NCBI GenBank assembly: GCA_963807675.1
Contig: CAWECP010000002.1
Coordinates: 744,001-808,000 of the forward strand
DNA: 64,000 nt
Source of the DNA: Bog-473 sp963807675
GTDB taxonomy: Bacteria > Actinomycetota > Acidimicrobiia > Acidimicrobiales > RAAP-2
Direction: 5' to 3'
A program made the translations under genes and the position numbers. Under the pieces are notes generated by a model. It had not been told where the DNA came from. It searched no databases and saw only the letters and a program-made list of their open reading frames with translations. How positions within the stretch are numbered: position 1 is the stretch's first letter; every line of letters begins with the position of its first letter. Below are positions 1 to 8,123 of this stretch, in pieces.

Positions 1-1434
1 GCGGGGGTGACGTCGCTGCAGTGGGTGGTGAACGGCTACGCCCTGACCTTCGCCAGCTTCATGCTGGCCGCCGGCATGCTGGGCGACATCCTCGGCCGCA
101 AGCGGATCATGCTGGCCGGCGTGGCCGTCTTCTGCGCCGGGTCGGTCGTGGCCGCCTGCGCCACCAACGTCGACTGGTTGATCGCCGGCCGAGTGATCAT
201 GGGCGTCGGCGCCGCCGCCAGTGAGCCGGGGACGCTGTCCATCATCCGACACGTCTATCCGGACAAGGAGACGCGGGCCGACGCGCTCGGTGTGTGGGCC
301 GCGGTGTCGGGACTGGCGCTGGCCCTCGGTCCGGTGATTGGGGGCGCGCTGGTGGGGTTCTCGAGCTGGCGGGCCATTTTCTGGTTCAACCTTGGCTTCG
401 GCGCCGTGGCCTTCGTCCTGGCCGCCGTGGCGGTCCCCGAGACGTCGGATCGGCAGGGCCGCCGGATCGATTTTGTCGGATTCCTCTTCGGCGCCCTGTT
501 CTTGGGCTCGGTCTCGTTTGCCGTCATTCAGGGGGAGCAGTCCGGCTACACAGCGCCGTGGATCGTGGCGCTGTTCGTCGTCTGCGGGCTCTCCGGCCTT
601 GCGTTCGTCGTGACCGAGCGCCGGGTGAGGAGCCCGATGCTGGACCTTGATCTCTTACGTCGGCCGCCGTTCTCGGGCTCCGTCTTCGTGGCCTTCGCCG
701 CCTACTTCGGGACCTTTTCCATTTTCTTCTTTACGGCGCTCTACCTCCAGGTCGTCGTCGGGTCTTCGCCCTACCAGACCGCGATCGACTTCCTCCCGAT
801 GGCGGCGAGCCTCATCCTCGCTTCCGCGCTCACCGGTCCGCTGGTGGCGCGGATCGGACCGCGCTGGCCCATGACCATCGGATGCGTGTTGGCTGGCGGC
901 GGCATCCTCATCGCGAGCGTGGTCCTCAACCCGACGGTTACCTTCGGAACCTTGGGTTGGGTGCTCCCGATCGCGGGGATTGGCATCGGGATGCTGCTCG
1001 TACCCGTGACGTCGGTGCCGCTCAGCGTGGTACGACCCGAACGTTCCGGCATGGCCGCCTCCGCCACCAACACGAGCCGGGAGATGGGCGCCGTATTCGG
1101 CGTGGCCATTCTCGGCGCCATCGTCGACGCCAAGCTGACCGGAGACCTGGCGGCCCGGCTCAAGGCCATCGGCATCCCGCCGAGCTTTCAAAGCCTGGTC
1201 GAGCACGCTATCCAGACTGGTGGCGCGTCGAGCGGCGGCGCGGCCAGCGCCGCCGAGCACTCGACCAACTCGACGGTGGCCAAGATCGCCACCAAGGTCG
1301 TCAACGCGGCCTACGACGCGTTCGGGTCGGGATTGCATGATGCCCTGGTCCTCTCGGGCTGTTTGATCCTGGCCGGTGCGGTCGTGGCGTTCTTCACGAT
1401 CCACCGCCACGGGGGCGAGACCTACGATCTCTGA
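1..1434 (+). CDS. MFS drug exporter, DHA2/EmrB-QacA type (5' partial)
   Basis: Integral membrane proton-coupled exporter of the 14-helix DHA2 group, probably for drugs or toxic metabolites. The frame is open from the window edge and the visible protein starts just after where TM1 should be. It shows SLQWVVNGYAL, which in this family lies between TM1 and TM2, followed by the TM2-3 loop motif GDILGRKR (motif A). The GTG at 7 is therefore unlikely to be the true start. Motif C-like GLALALGPVIGGALVG follows near residues 100-115. A Ser/Ala/Gly-rich loop (about residues 390-425) precedes the last helix. The stop at 1434 faces the minus-strand MscS-like gene. Substrate cannot be told from sequence. 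Confidence 0.9.
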   Translation, partial: AGVTSLQWVVNGYALTFASFMLAAGMLGDILGRKRIMLAGVAVFCAGSVVAACATNVDWLIAGRVIMGVGAAASEPGTLSIIRHVYPDKETRADALGVWAAVSGLALALGPVIGGALVGFSSWRAIFWFNLGFGAVAFVLAAVAVPETSDRQGRRIDFVGFLFGALFLGSVSFAVIQGEQSGYTAPWIVALFVVCGLSGLAFVVTERRVRSPMLDLDLLRRPPFSGSVFVAFAAYFGTFSIFFFTALYLQVVVGSSPYQTAIDFLPMAASLILASALTGPLVARIGPRWPMTIGCVLAGGGILIASVVLNPTVTFGTLGWVLPIAGIGIGMLLVPVTSVPLSVVRPERSGMAASATNTSREMGAVFGVAILGAIVDAKLTGDLAARLKAIGIPPSFQSLVEHAIQTGGASSGGAASAAEHSTNSTVAKIATKVVNAAYDAFGSGLHDALVLSGCLILAGAVVAFFTIHRHGGETYDL

Positions 1435-1578
1435 GCCGCCTCCCTGCTTGGCCGCGTCCTGCCCGGCGTTGTCGCGCTGGCGGACGCGGGCGCAGACCGT
1501 GCCTCGTCGGCGGGGCCGCTCCCGGTCGTGGCGTCCGGTCGCCGCGTTGGGCCCACCGCCGCCGAGAGCAACGACGAA

Positions 1579-2175
1579 TTACGGCACCTTCAACATGCCC
1601 TGATCGGTCATGATCGTGACGTACGTGAGGCTCATGGAGGTCACGGTGCCGAAGAACTCTCCGCCGAGCGCCCCGGATCGCACTCGGATGTAGTCGCCGA
1701 CCGCGAAGGGTCGGGCGACGAGGAGCACCAGGCCCGCGAAGACGTTGCCCAGGCTTTGCTGGGCGGCGATACCCAGAACGACTCCGACAATGGCGCCCCC
1801 CAGGACCAGGTGTCCGACCGAGATCGACGCCATGGACAACATGCCGATGAGCGCAATGGCGTATCCGAAGCCCGTGACCAACATCTGCAAGGCCGAGCCT
1901 GCGGTTTGACCACCACGCCAGCGCGCCAATGCGTCGAGCTCCGATGCCGTCGAGCGTGCACAGGCGACGACCAGGACCAAGAAGCAAAGGGCGGGCAGGT
2001 CGAGCAGGATGCGGCCGGTAACCGTGTGGGCGTGGCGGGGAACCAGTGACGACCCGGCCACCAACGCCACCAGGGCACCGCACCCCGTGTACAGAGCGCG
2101 GCGGAACCGCGGGCGGTGGACCAGCGTGCGCGTGGGTTGCGCCACCGGAATGCGCTTCTGCGGGCGAAGTCTCAT
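1579..2175 (-). CDS. MscS-like mechanosensitive channel, frameshifted at 3' end
   Basis: Small-conductance mechanosensitive channel-type membrane protein for release of solutes on osmotic downshock. Two or three hydrophobic segments (about residues 30-75 and 95-135) lead into the MscS signature SLGNVFAGLVLLVARPF, then GDYIRVRSG and the start of the beta domain. The frame stops after LKVP, exactly where the family has VPNS. Dropping one base near 1581 restores VPNSSLLSAAVGP and a frame running to a stop at 1422, overlapping the tail of the convergent MFS gene. The break is thus a one-base frameshift, real or from sequencing. Even repaired, the cytoplasmic C-terminal domain would be short. Confidence 0.75.
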   Translation of the reverse strand: MRLRPQKRIPVAQPTRTLVHRPRFRRALYTGCGALVALVAGSSLVPRHAHTVTGRILLDLPALCFLVLVVACARSTASELDALARWRGGQTAGSALQMLVTGFGYAIALIGMLSMASISVGHLVLGGAIVGVVLGIAAQQSLGNVFAGLVLLVARPFAVGDYIRVRSGALGGEFFGTVTSMSLTYVTIMTDQGMLKVP

Positions 2176-2223
2176 CGCGTCAAGCGGGAGACGAGGTGTG
2201 CGGTCGCGGCCATCTGCGCATCC

Positions 2224-3033
2224 CTACCCCGCAGCGCCACGATCATTCGGTGTCGGACTCGGAGTTGCACGGGTATAGGTGGTGCCTCGAGCCTGGCCGA
2301 AGCGTGGGGTTGCACGAGCGGCGTGGACGAATACCTCGACCGCTCCTCTCGAGCCGGTGATCGGGGAGGGCACGTGCGACACCAGCAACCACCCCTGCTG
2401 CACCATCGCTCGTTGCGCCCGCGCCAGGGCTCGGGTGACGGAGGCCGGGTCCGCCGCCAGCGTGGGCGCATGCAGCTCGTACGTGGGCTTCACCAGGGCG
2501 ACCAGCTGGGCACTTGCCGACAGCAATCCGGGGTCGAGCTGCGGCAGGGCGTCGGCCACGGCCAGGTACGACAGGTCCATCACCACCACGTCGACCAGTT
2601 CGACGACCTCGCGCCGGGTCAGCACGCTGAGGTTCGTCCGCTCGAGGTTGACCACCCGGGCGTCGGCGCGCAGGCGGCCCCGTAGCTGGCCCGACCCGGC
2701 ATCGACCGCGTAGACCCGCGCTGCTCCCGCATTGAGCAGCGCCTGGGTGAAGCCGCCGGCCGCCGCGCCGAGGTCGAGCGCCACTGCGCCGCACACGGTG
2801 AGGTCGAACGACTCCAGCGCGCCCTCCAGCTTGCGGGTGCCGCGTAGAGGTTCGGGGCTGAGCACGCGCAACGACGCGTCGGCACGGACGCGTGATGCCG
2901 GGTTGGTGATGGGGGCGCCGTCGACCAGGACCCGTCCATCCGTGACGGCCTCGCACGGATCGGCCAGGTTGGGGAATCGGCGCTGCAACAGGGCGGGGAG
3001 CGCGACGAAGGACGCGCGCTTCTTGGATGCCAC
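2224..3033 (-). CDS. TlyA-family S4/FtsJ methyltransferase (16S/23S rRNA 2'-O-methyltransferase-like)
   Basis: Predicted SAM-dependent RNA ribose methyltransferase of the hemolysin A/TlyA family; in mycobacteria TlyA methylates 16S and 23S rRNA. An N-terminal S4 RNA-binding fold (about residues 30-65, RVLVDGAPITNPASRVRAD) is followed by an FtsJ-type Rossmann domain with motif I LDLGAAAGGFTQALL, an acidic motif YAVDAG, VVMDLSYL and LVKPTYEL carrying the expected catalytic Lys. Length (269 residues) fits the family. The N-terminus is more divergent than usual: the common RLD-start is replaced by ASFVALPALLQRRFPN. It stands alone between the MscS-like gene and the SDR operon, with no NAD kinase or RecN gene beside it as is common elsewhere. 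Confidence 0.8.
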   Translation of the reverse strand: MASKKRASFVALPALLQRRFPNLADPCEAVTDGRVLVDGAPITNPASRVRADASLRVLSPEPLRGTRKLEGALESFDLTVCGAVALDLGAAAGGFTQALLNAGAARVYAVDAGSGQLRGRLRADARVVNLERTNLSVLTRREVVELVDVVVMDLSYLAVADALPQLDPGLLSASAQLVALVKPTYELHAPTLAADPASVTRALARAQRAMVQQGWLLVSHVPSPITGSRGAVEVFVHAARATPRFGQARGTTYTRATPSPTPNDRGAAG

Positions 3034-3289
3034 GGAGGCTGCTCCTCTCGCTCGGACCGGATGGGGACCGAGCGGACGAGGTGGACCTCGTATCCGTGGG
3101 GCGAGAGGGTCGTGCCAGGGCGCGCACCAGCGAGCAGAGGTGCTGGCCGGGCTACGGCGTGCGGGGTCGAGTCAGACCTAACGGAATGGCATGTCGATCC
3201 ATGATCCCCCATGTGGTCGGCGCCGACAAGCGTCCGGGCGCTCTGTGGACATCAGATGTGTGGTGGAAGCCCGGTCACCCCGGCCTGGA

Positions 3290-3811
3290 TCACGTGATGT
3301 CGTGAAAGGCCTGCCAGGTGGGCAGGACCTCGGGTAGTTCGCCCTTCCCGGTGGCACTCGTCGGCCAGTGCGCCAGTGGGAGCCCGATCGGCCGCTCGAG
3401 CATGTCGGCTCCGTAGAACAACAGGTGGCGCCGACGGACGAAGAGCCAGATGCCGTCGCGTCGCTCGTAGGTGTCGTGGTATTGGATGGCCTGCACGACC
3501 CACTGCTCACCCATCTCGATCTCTCCTCGGCACGACACGATCCCGGTGGCATGGTCTTCGTCGACGACGTTGATGACGTGGTTGCCAACGAGCAGGATCG
3601 TCACACCGAGATCGCGCAACTGTCCGGCAAAGCTGTCCCTCAATGCCTCGTGGCCGATACGGTCACCTCCGACCCGTACATCGGGCACGAACAGACTGAC
3701 GAGGGTGTCAAGATCTCGGGCGTCGAGTGCGATCGCATAGCGGCTTGCCAGTTGCCGAATCTCCTCATGGGCCACGAGCCAGCCGATCGGGTCGGAGCCT
3801 CGCCCCGTCAC
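3290..3811 (-). CDS. SnoaL/NTF2-like protein
   Basis: Protein of 173 residues with an NTF2-like (SnoaL_4) cone fold, inferred from the N-terminal helix pattern IRQLASRYAIALDARDLDTLVSLFVPDV, a mid-domain NHVINVVDEDHATGIV strand pair, and WVVQAIQYHDTYERRDGIWLFVRRRH near the C-terminus. Such proteins act as small isomerases, dehydratases or cyclases, or as ligand-binding subunits. Its start overlaps the upstream SDR stop in an ATGA, so it is translationally coupled as the third gene of an SDR-SDR-SnoaL operon. This grouping is frequent in actinobacterial steroid, terpenoid or aromatic degradation. The substrate is unknown. Confidence 0.8.
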   Translation of the reverse strand: MTGRGSDPIGWLVAHEEIRQLASRYAIALDARDLDTLVSLFVPDVRVGGDRIGHEALRDSFAGQLRDLGVTILLVGNHVINVVDEDHATGIVSCRGEIEMGEQWVVQAIQYHDTYERRDGIWLFVRRRHLLFYGADMLERPIGLPLAHWPTSATGKGELPEVLPTWQAFHDIT

Positions 3812-4638
3812 GCCACATATCCCAGTTCAGAGGCGAGATCGCCAAGCTGCAGGTACGAGCCGTTGTCGTAGCGGTGCTGGCCGCTGGTGGCGAACCACGC
3901 CACCACCCGGCCGATGATCTCAGGTGGGACACCCTTCTCGGCCACGTAGGCCAGCTCGTCGGAGGCCAACACCCTCTCGGTGCTGACGAAACCCGGGTTC
4001 AGGTTGAAGGCACGGATGCCGGTGTCACCGCATTCGACGGCGAGCATGTCAGCGATCCGGTGGAAGCCCGCCTTCGTCACGGCGTAGGACAGGGCCCAAC
4101 CACCTTCACCCACCGGACGCCGTGGGGTGCGTTGGCCGGCCGCACTGCTGATATCGAGCACGAGACCGCTGCCGCGGGCGACCATGTGAGCGACCGCGCG
4201 CTGGGTGAGCAAGAGCGGAGCGGTGACGTTGCCGAGCACCCGACGCGCCAGCTCATCGGGTTCGGTGTCGAGATAGCGCTTGTGGCCCCCGGGGCCGACA
4301 TAGATGGCGTTGTTGACCAGGACGTCGATGTGACCCAGTCCCGCGACGGCAGTGTCGACCGCCGGGGCCAGCGCATGGAGGTCGAGCAGGTCGAGGCGGA
4401 TGGGTAGGACGCGCCGGCCGACCGCCTCAATGGTCGAGGCCGTCGAGTCCAAGCTGCCCGGCAGCGCCGCGCCGGTGACGGGATCGGACGCCGTGGGATC
4501 GCCCTCGTGCACCGTGCGGGCGGTGATGGCCAGGTCGAACCCGGCTGTGGCGAGTCCAAGGGCGATGGCCCGTCCGATACCCCGGCTGGCGCCGGTCACC
4601 AACGCGGTGGGCGTAGCCGGGGTGGTCGTACCGCTCAC
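3808..4638 (-). CDS. SDR-family NAD(P)-dependent oxidoreductase
   Basis: Classical short-chain dehydrogenase/reductase, about 276 residues. It has the cofactor motif TGASRGIG near residues 15-22, NNAIY, the catalytic Ser in DISSAAG and the catalytic Tyr-Lys in SYAVTKAG. The Arg in the glycine motif favours NADP(H), as an inference. The likely start is the GTG at 4638, which overlaps the upstream SDR stop in GTGA; the frame stays open further upstream but without family homology. It ends overlapping the SnoaL gene by four bases. A loop after beta-2 (residues about 45-70) is longer than in most SDRs and may shape a larger substrate pocket. Confidence 0.85.
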   Translation of the reverse strand: MSGTTTPATPTALVTGASRGIGRAIALGLATAGFDLAITARTVHEGDPTASDPVTGAALPGSLDSTASTIEAVGRRVLPIRLDLLDLHALAPAVDTAVAGLGHIDVLVNNAIYVGPGGHKRYLDTEPDELARRVLGNVTAPLLLTQRAVAHMVARGSGLVLDISSAAGQRTPRRPVGEGGWALSYAVTKAGFHRIADMLAVECGDTGIRAFNLNPGFVSTERVLASDELAYVAEKGVPPEIIGRVVAWFATSGQHRYDNGSYLQLGDLASELGYVA

Positions 4639-5432
4639 GGATGATCGGCGAGGGCGGGGGCCCACGGGGCCCCGTTGATGTGACTCCCTCCGTCAACGAA
4701 CAGGGTGTTTCCCGTGACGTAGCGCGCATCGTCGCTGGCGAGAAACACCGCGACGGGCGCGATGTCCGTCTCGGGGTCTCCCAACCGGCCCATGGGGTTG
4801 GCGGCGTCGGCCATCGTCTCGAGCTCCGGGTTCGCCGCGAACACGGCCCGGGATGCTGCCGTCTTGGCGCCCGGGCAGATGGCATTGGCCACCACCCCGT
4901 AGGGCGCCCACTCCCGGGCGGCGGTGCGCGTGAGGGTGCGCAGGGCCTCCTTGGCGCAGTTGTACTCGGCCGTGCCGATGTGGGCGTTGACCCCATTGAG
5001 CGAGCAGAGGTTGATGATGTTGCCGCGACCTTGCGCACGCATCGCCGGCAGCGAGGCCTTCATCGCCCAGAGCGGGCCATAGAGGCCGACCCGCAGGCCA
5101 AGGTCCATCTGCTCGTTCGTCTTGTACTCCACGCGGCACAAACTGCCGCCGCCCCATGCATTGTTCACGAGGATGTCCACCGTCCCCCAGCGATCGATGG
5201 CCGCGGCGACCATGGCGCGGACGTTCGACTCGTCGGCGACATCGGTGGTGACCGCGTGGGCCTCCGTCCCGAACTCAGCCATGAGCTCGTCGGCCACCAT
5301 GACGCCGGCGTCCCCGTTGAGCTCGGCCACCAGGACCCGGGCTCCTTCGCGCGAGAAGGCCCGGGCGATGCCCCGACCGATCCCGTCGCCGGCTCCGGTG
5401 ACGATCGCCACTCGATCCTGCAGTCGACCCAT
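4635..5432 (-). CDS. SDR-family oxidoreductase (3-oxoacyl reductase-like)
   Basis: Classical SDR of 265 residues and first gene of the three-gene operon. It has TGAGDGIG (about residues 12-19), an acidic cofactor region LVAELNGD suggesting NAD rather than NADP, NNAWGGG, the catalytic Ser in NLCSLNG and Tyr-x3-Lys in AEYNCAKEA. The C-terminal RLGDPETDIAPVAVFLASDD and LFVDGG are typical of FabG-like enzymes. The start at 5432 is chosen over an upstream ATG (5510) because GGAGGT sits about seven bases before it and homology begins there. The two coupled SDRs may do successive oxidations, or oxidation and reduction, on one substrate. Confidence 0.85.
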   Translation of the reverse strand: MGRLQDRVAIVTGAGDGIGRGIARAFSREGARVLVAELNGDAGVMVADELMAEFGTEAHAVTTDVADESNVRAMVAAAIDRWGTVDILVNNAWGGGSLCRVEYKTNEQMDLGLRVGLYGPLWAMKASLPAMRAQGRGNIINLCSLNGVNAHIGTAEYNCAKEALRTLTRTAAREWAPYGVVANAICPGAKTAASRAVFAANPELETMADAANPMGRLGDPETDIAPVAVFLASDDARYVTGNTLFVDGGSHINGAPWAPALADHP

Positions 5433-5704
5433 CCTCGACCTCCTCAGACTGGAATGAAACCCGGAGCCTCCACTGTGGCCCACGGGACCCGTTCTTGCAT
5501 CTCGCGGCACGGGGTCAACCCCGTCGTGAATCCGCCCATCTGGGTCCCGATGGCAGCATCTCTCGGCCCAGCCGGTGAGCCCAGTTCCGCTGTTCCGACC
5601 CGACTGAATCGTTCAACCTCGCGCCCTATCCCGCCACTACGCTCCTCGTGAGCCGACCCTGGGCTGCCACTGCCCGTCGGCTCCACGAACACTGGGTATG
5701 AGAC

Positions 5705-6817
5705 ATGGGAGAGCGTCTATGGCGACACGCCTCACAAAGCCCGGTAGCCGTCGTCGGGCCACCGGTGGCGCAGCCCGTGCTCACTCCGCTGACAGCCAGC
5801 GCCGTCATCCTGGTCCTGACCATCGACGGGGGTGGTGAGTCGGTGGTCCACGATCTGCTCACCGACCTGTCCGGACTGGCCCGGACGGTCGGCTTCCGTT
5901 CAGCCGACGGTGGCCTGGCCGTGGTAGGAGGGGTGGGATCGGGCGCATGGGATCGCCTTTTCACCGGGCCTCGGCCGGCTGAGCTCCACGCGTTCGGGCC
6001 TCTTGACGGCGCTCCGCACCGGGCCGTGGCTACCCCGGGTGATCTTTTGTTCCACGTCCGGGCCGCAACGATGGATCTCTGTTGGGAGCTGGCCTCCCTG
6101 GTCGTCGGCCGGCTGGCCGGAGCTGCCACGGTGGTCGACGAGGTCCACGGGTTCAGGTACTTCGACGAGCGGGATCTCCTCGGCTTTGTCGACGGGACCG
6201 AGAACCCGACCGGTCCGGCCGCCGAAGCTGCAGTGACCATCCGAGATGAGGATCCGCCCTTCGCCGGAGGGAGCTATGTCATCGTCCAGAAATATCTCCA
6301 CGACATGGCCGCCTGGGATGCCCTCACCATCGAGGAGCAGGAGAAGGTGATCGGTCGGGCCAAGCTCTCCAACGTCGAGATGGACGACGACGTCAAGCCT
6401 TCCAACTCGCATGTGGCGCTCAACACCATCATTGAGCCCGATGGCACGCAGCGTCAGATCCTGCGGGAGAACATGCCCTTCGGGTCGTTGGGCGCCGGGG
6501 AGTTCGGCACCTATTTCATCGGGTATGCGGCGACTCCCTCCGTCACCGAGCTGATGCTCCAGCGCATGTTCCTCGGGGACCCGCCCGGCAACTACGACCG
6601 GATCCTCGATTTCTCCACCGCCGTCACGGGCTCGCTGTTCTTCGTGCCCACTGGGGACTTCCTCGACGACGCTCCACCTTTGCCGGACGAGGCCGCTGGT
6701 GCGGCCACACGGGGAACGGAGGCGGCTGAACGGGAAGAGCCGGTCCCCAACGGCGCGGCCACCGAGACTGGCGACGGGTCGCTCGGGATCGGTGGGCTCA
6801 AGGGCACGTCGACCTAG
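5705..6817 (+). CDS. DyP-type heme peroxidase with encapsulin cargo-loading peptide
   Basis: Dye-decolorizing peroxidase of the bacterial P/B class (DypB-like): oxidises phenols, dyes and perhaps lignin-like compounds with H2O2. Family residues can be placed: GFVDGTEN at 160-167 with the distal Asp163, proximal heme His236 in NSHVALN, and distal Arg254 and Asn256 in LRENMPFG, matching the spacing in Rhodococcus DypB (D153/H226/R244/N246) at a constant offset of ten. After about residue 330 a low-complexity linker leads to the C-terminal DGSLGIGGLKG (357-367). This is the known peptide that docks DyP inside encapsulin nanocompartments. No encapsulin shell gene is adjacent: downstream lies a convergent glycosyltransferase. 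Confidence 0.92.
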   Translation: MGERLWRHASQSPVAVVGPPVAQPVLTPLTASAVILVLTIDGGGESVVHDLLTDLSGLARTVGFRSADGGLAVVGGVGSGAWDRLFTGPRPAELHAFGPLDGAPHRAVATPGDLLFHVRAATMDLCWELASLVVGRLAGAATVVDEVHGFRYFDERDLLGFVDGTENPTGPAAEAAVTIRDEDPPFAGGSYVIVQKYLHDMAAWDALTIEEQEKVIGRAKLSNVEMDDDVKPSNSHVALNTIIEPDGTQRQILRENMPFGSLGAGEFGTYFIGYAATPSVTELMLQRMFLGDPPGNYDRILDFSTAVTGSLFFVPTGDFLDDAPPLPDEAAGAATRGTEAAEREEPVPNGAATETGDGSLGIGGLKGTST

Positions 6818-6880
6818 CGCTGGAGCGGAGACCGGCGCGTCGTCGAGCGTCGCTGCGGTCATTTGCTGATTCGGAACCAG

Positions 6881-7985
6881 CTACTGGAACCCTCGGCATT
6901 CGGTGGCAACAGTGAGGGACTGACACGATGATCGCCGGTCGTATTCGGCAATCGCACGTCGATATACGGCGACGTACTCATCGACCATGCGGTCGCTGCC
7001 GAACCGTTGAACGGCCACTTCTCGTACTCTTCTGCGGTCGAACCGGCTCACTCGCCTGATGGCCGCTAGCGGCCGAGGCGACGTCGGACACCACGGAACC
7101 TGTCGTCCCTTCGACGATGATCTCTGACATCGAACCTCGGTCGAAGGCAATCACCGGTGTGCCACAAGCCATGGCCTCCACGACCGAGAGCCCGAATGGC
7201 TCGTCGAAGTCAATCAAATGAAGGAGAGCGACGGCGCCGCCGAGGAAGGATGAGCGATCTTCGGCGAGGACGGGGCCAACGTACTGCACACGCTCACCGT
7301 CCAGGAGGGGCCTGACCTCGTGCTCGAAGTACACCTCATCCTGAATGATTCCGCCGATCCGAAGTGGGATTCCTGTCTCTTTGGCGGCGTCGATCGCCGT
7401 GACGACGCCCTTGTCCGGGTGAATGCGTCCGAAGAACGCCAAGTAGGAGCCTGACGCCGGACTAAAGGTGATATTCCGTGTGTCGATCCCGTGATGGATG
7501 GTGGCCACATAGTCCAGACCGGGATGCCGATCGGCGTCACTTATCGCGACGTAGAAGGAGCTGCGATTGTACTTGACGTACACCGGCACAATCTCCGGCG
7601 AAGAGAAGCCGTGTATCGTCGTGACCACCGGAGTCGAGGTCAACTCGGAGTAAGTAAGCGGCAGGAAATCGAAGCTGTTATGGATGATGTCGAACTCCGA
7701 TGCCCGCTCGAATACCTCCGATATATGCAGACACTCAGCAACCTTCGGATCGGTGCTCGGATCTTCAGACCAACCGCGTGGGATCACGCTGCTCAACACA
7801 GCAGACGTTTCCGAATCACTTGTAGCGAAGAGCGTCACGGCGTGGCCCTTGGATACGAGGCCTTCGGTCAATAGTGACGCGAAGAGTTCCCACGGTCCGT
7901 AGTGGCGTGGTGGCACACGCCAAGAAATCGGTGCGAGTACCGCGATGCGCAGTGTACGATCAGCGTCCCAGTCCCGAGCGATCAT
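6881..7985 (-). CDS. GT4-family glycosyltransferase, frameshifted near 7070
   Basis: GT-B retaining glycosyltransferase. The N-terminal half begins LRIAVLAPISWRVPPRHYGPWE, the donor domain has FFGRIHPDKGV and the family E-x7-E region is FDEPFGLSVVEAMACGTPVIAF. The frame runs out at 6978, but the expected C-terminal helix continues in another phase from about 7080 to 6881 (RFDRRRVREVAVQRFGSDRMVDEYVAVYRRA), so one base is missing or extra around 7060-7090. Last gene of the GT4-toroid-GH130-small protein-GT4 operon; its ATG lies inside the end of the 43-residue gene. It probably adds a sugar to the same cell-surface or storage glycan. Confidence 0.85.
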
Positions 7986-8091
7986 CCTTCTTCTTTCGTT
8001 CTTCCCTCTTCTCCTTTTTCACTTCCCTCTTCTCCTTGAGGGACTTGCCGGGTTTCTTGCCCGAAGGCTTCTGAGGAGATCTGTCAGGCAC
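7960..8091 (-). CDS. small Lys/Arg-rich protein, 43 residues
   Basis: Short gene starting with GTG at 8091, seven bases after GGAG, and ending in TGA at 7960. The product is about half Lys/Arg/Glu, with the core GKSLKEKREVKKEKREERKK, likely a single charged helix that could bind RNA, ribosomes or an acidic partner. Evidence that it is real: a good ribosome binding site, 32 bases after the GH130 stop, and an end overlapping the next GT4 start by 26 bases, as other genes of this operon overlap. Small actinobacterial proteins with a K-S-L-K-E-K-R motif are familiar to me but have no role I can name. No membrane segment or cysteine. Confidence 0.65.
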   Translation of the reverse strand: MPDRSPQKPSGKKPGKSLKEKREVKKEKREERKKKDDRSGLGR

Positions 8092-8123
8092 GATGTTCTC
8101 CAATCATTCGTCGTTACTTTGAG

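Noticed and set aside
655..1410. 251-codon minus-strand ORF opposite the MFS gene
   Set aside because: Composition is Arg/Gly/Asp-rich without domain features; it is an antisense shadow, as are the many similar long ORFs opposite genes across the window.
7..1434. GTG at 7 as the real start of the MFS gene
   Set aside because: The protein would lack TM1; similarity shows the gene begins before the window.
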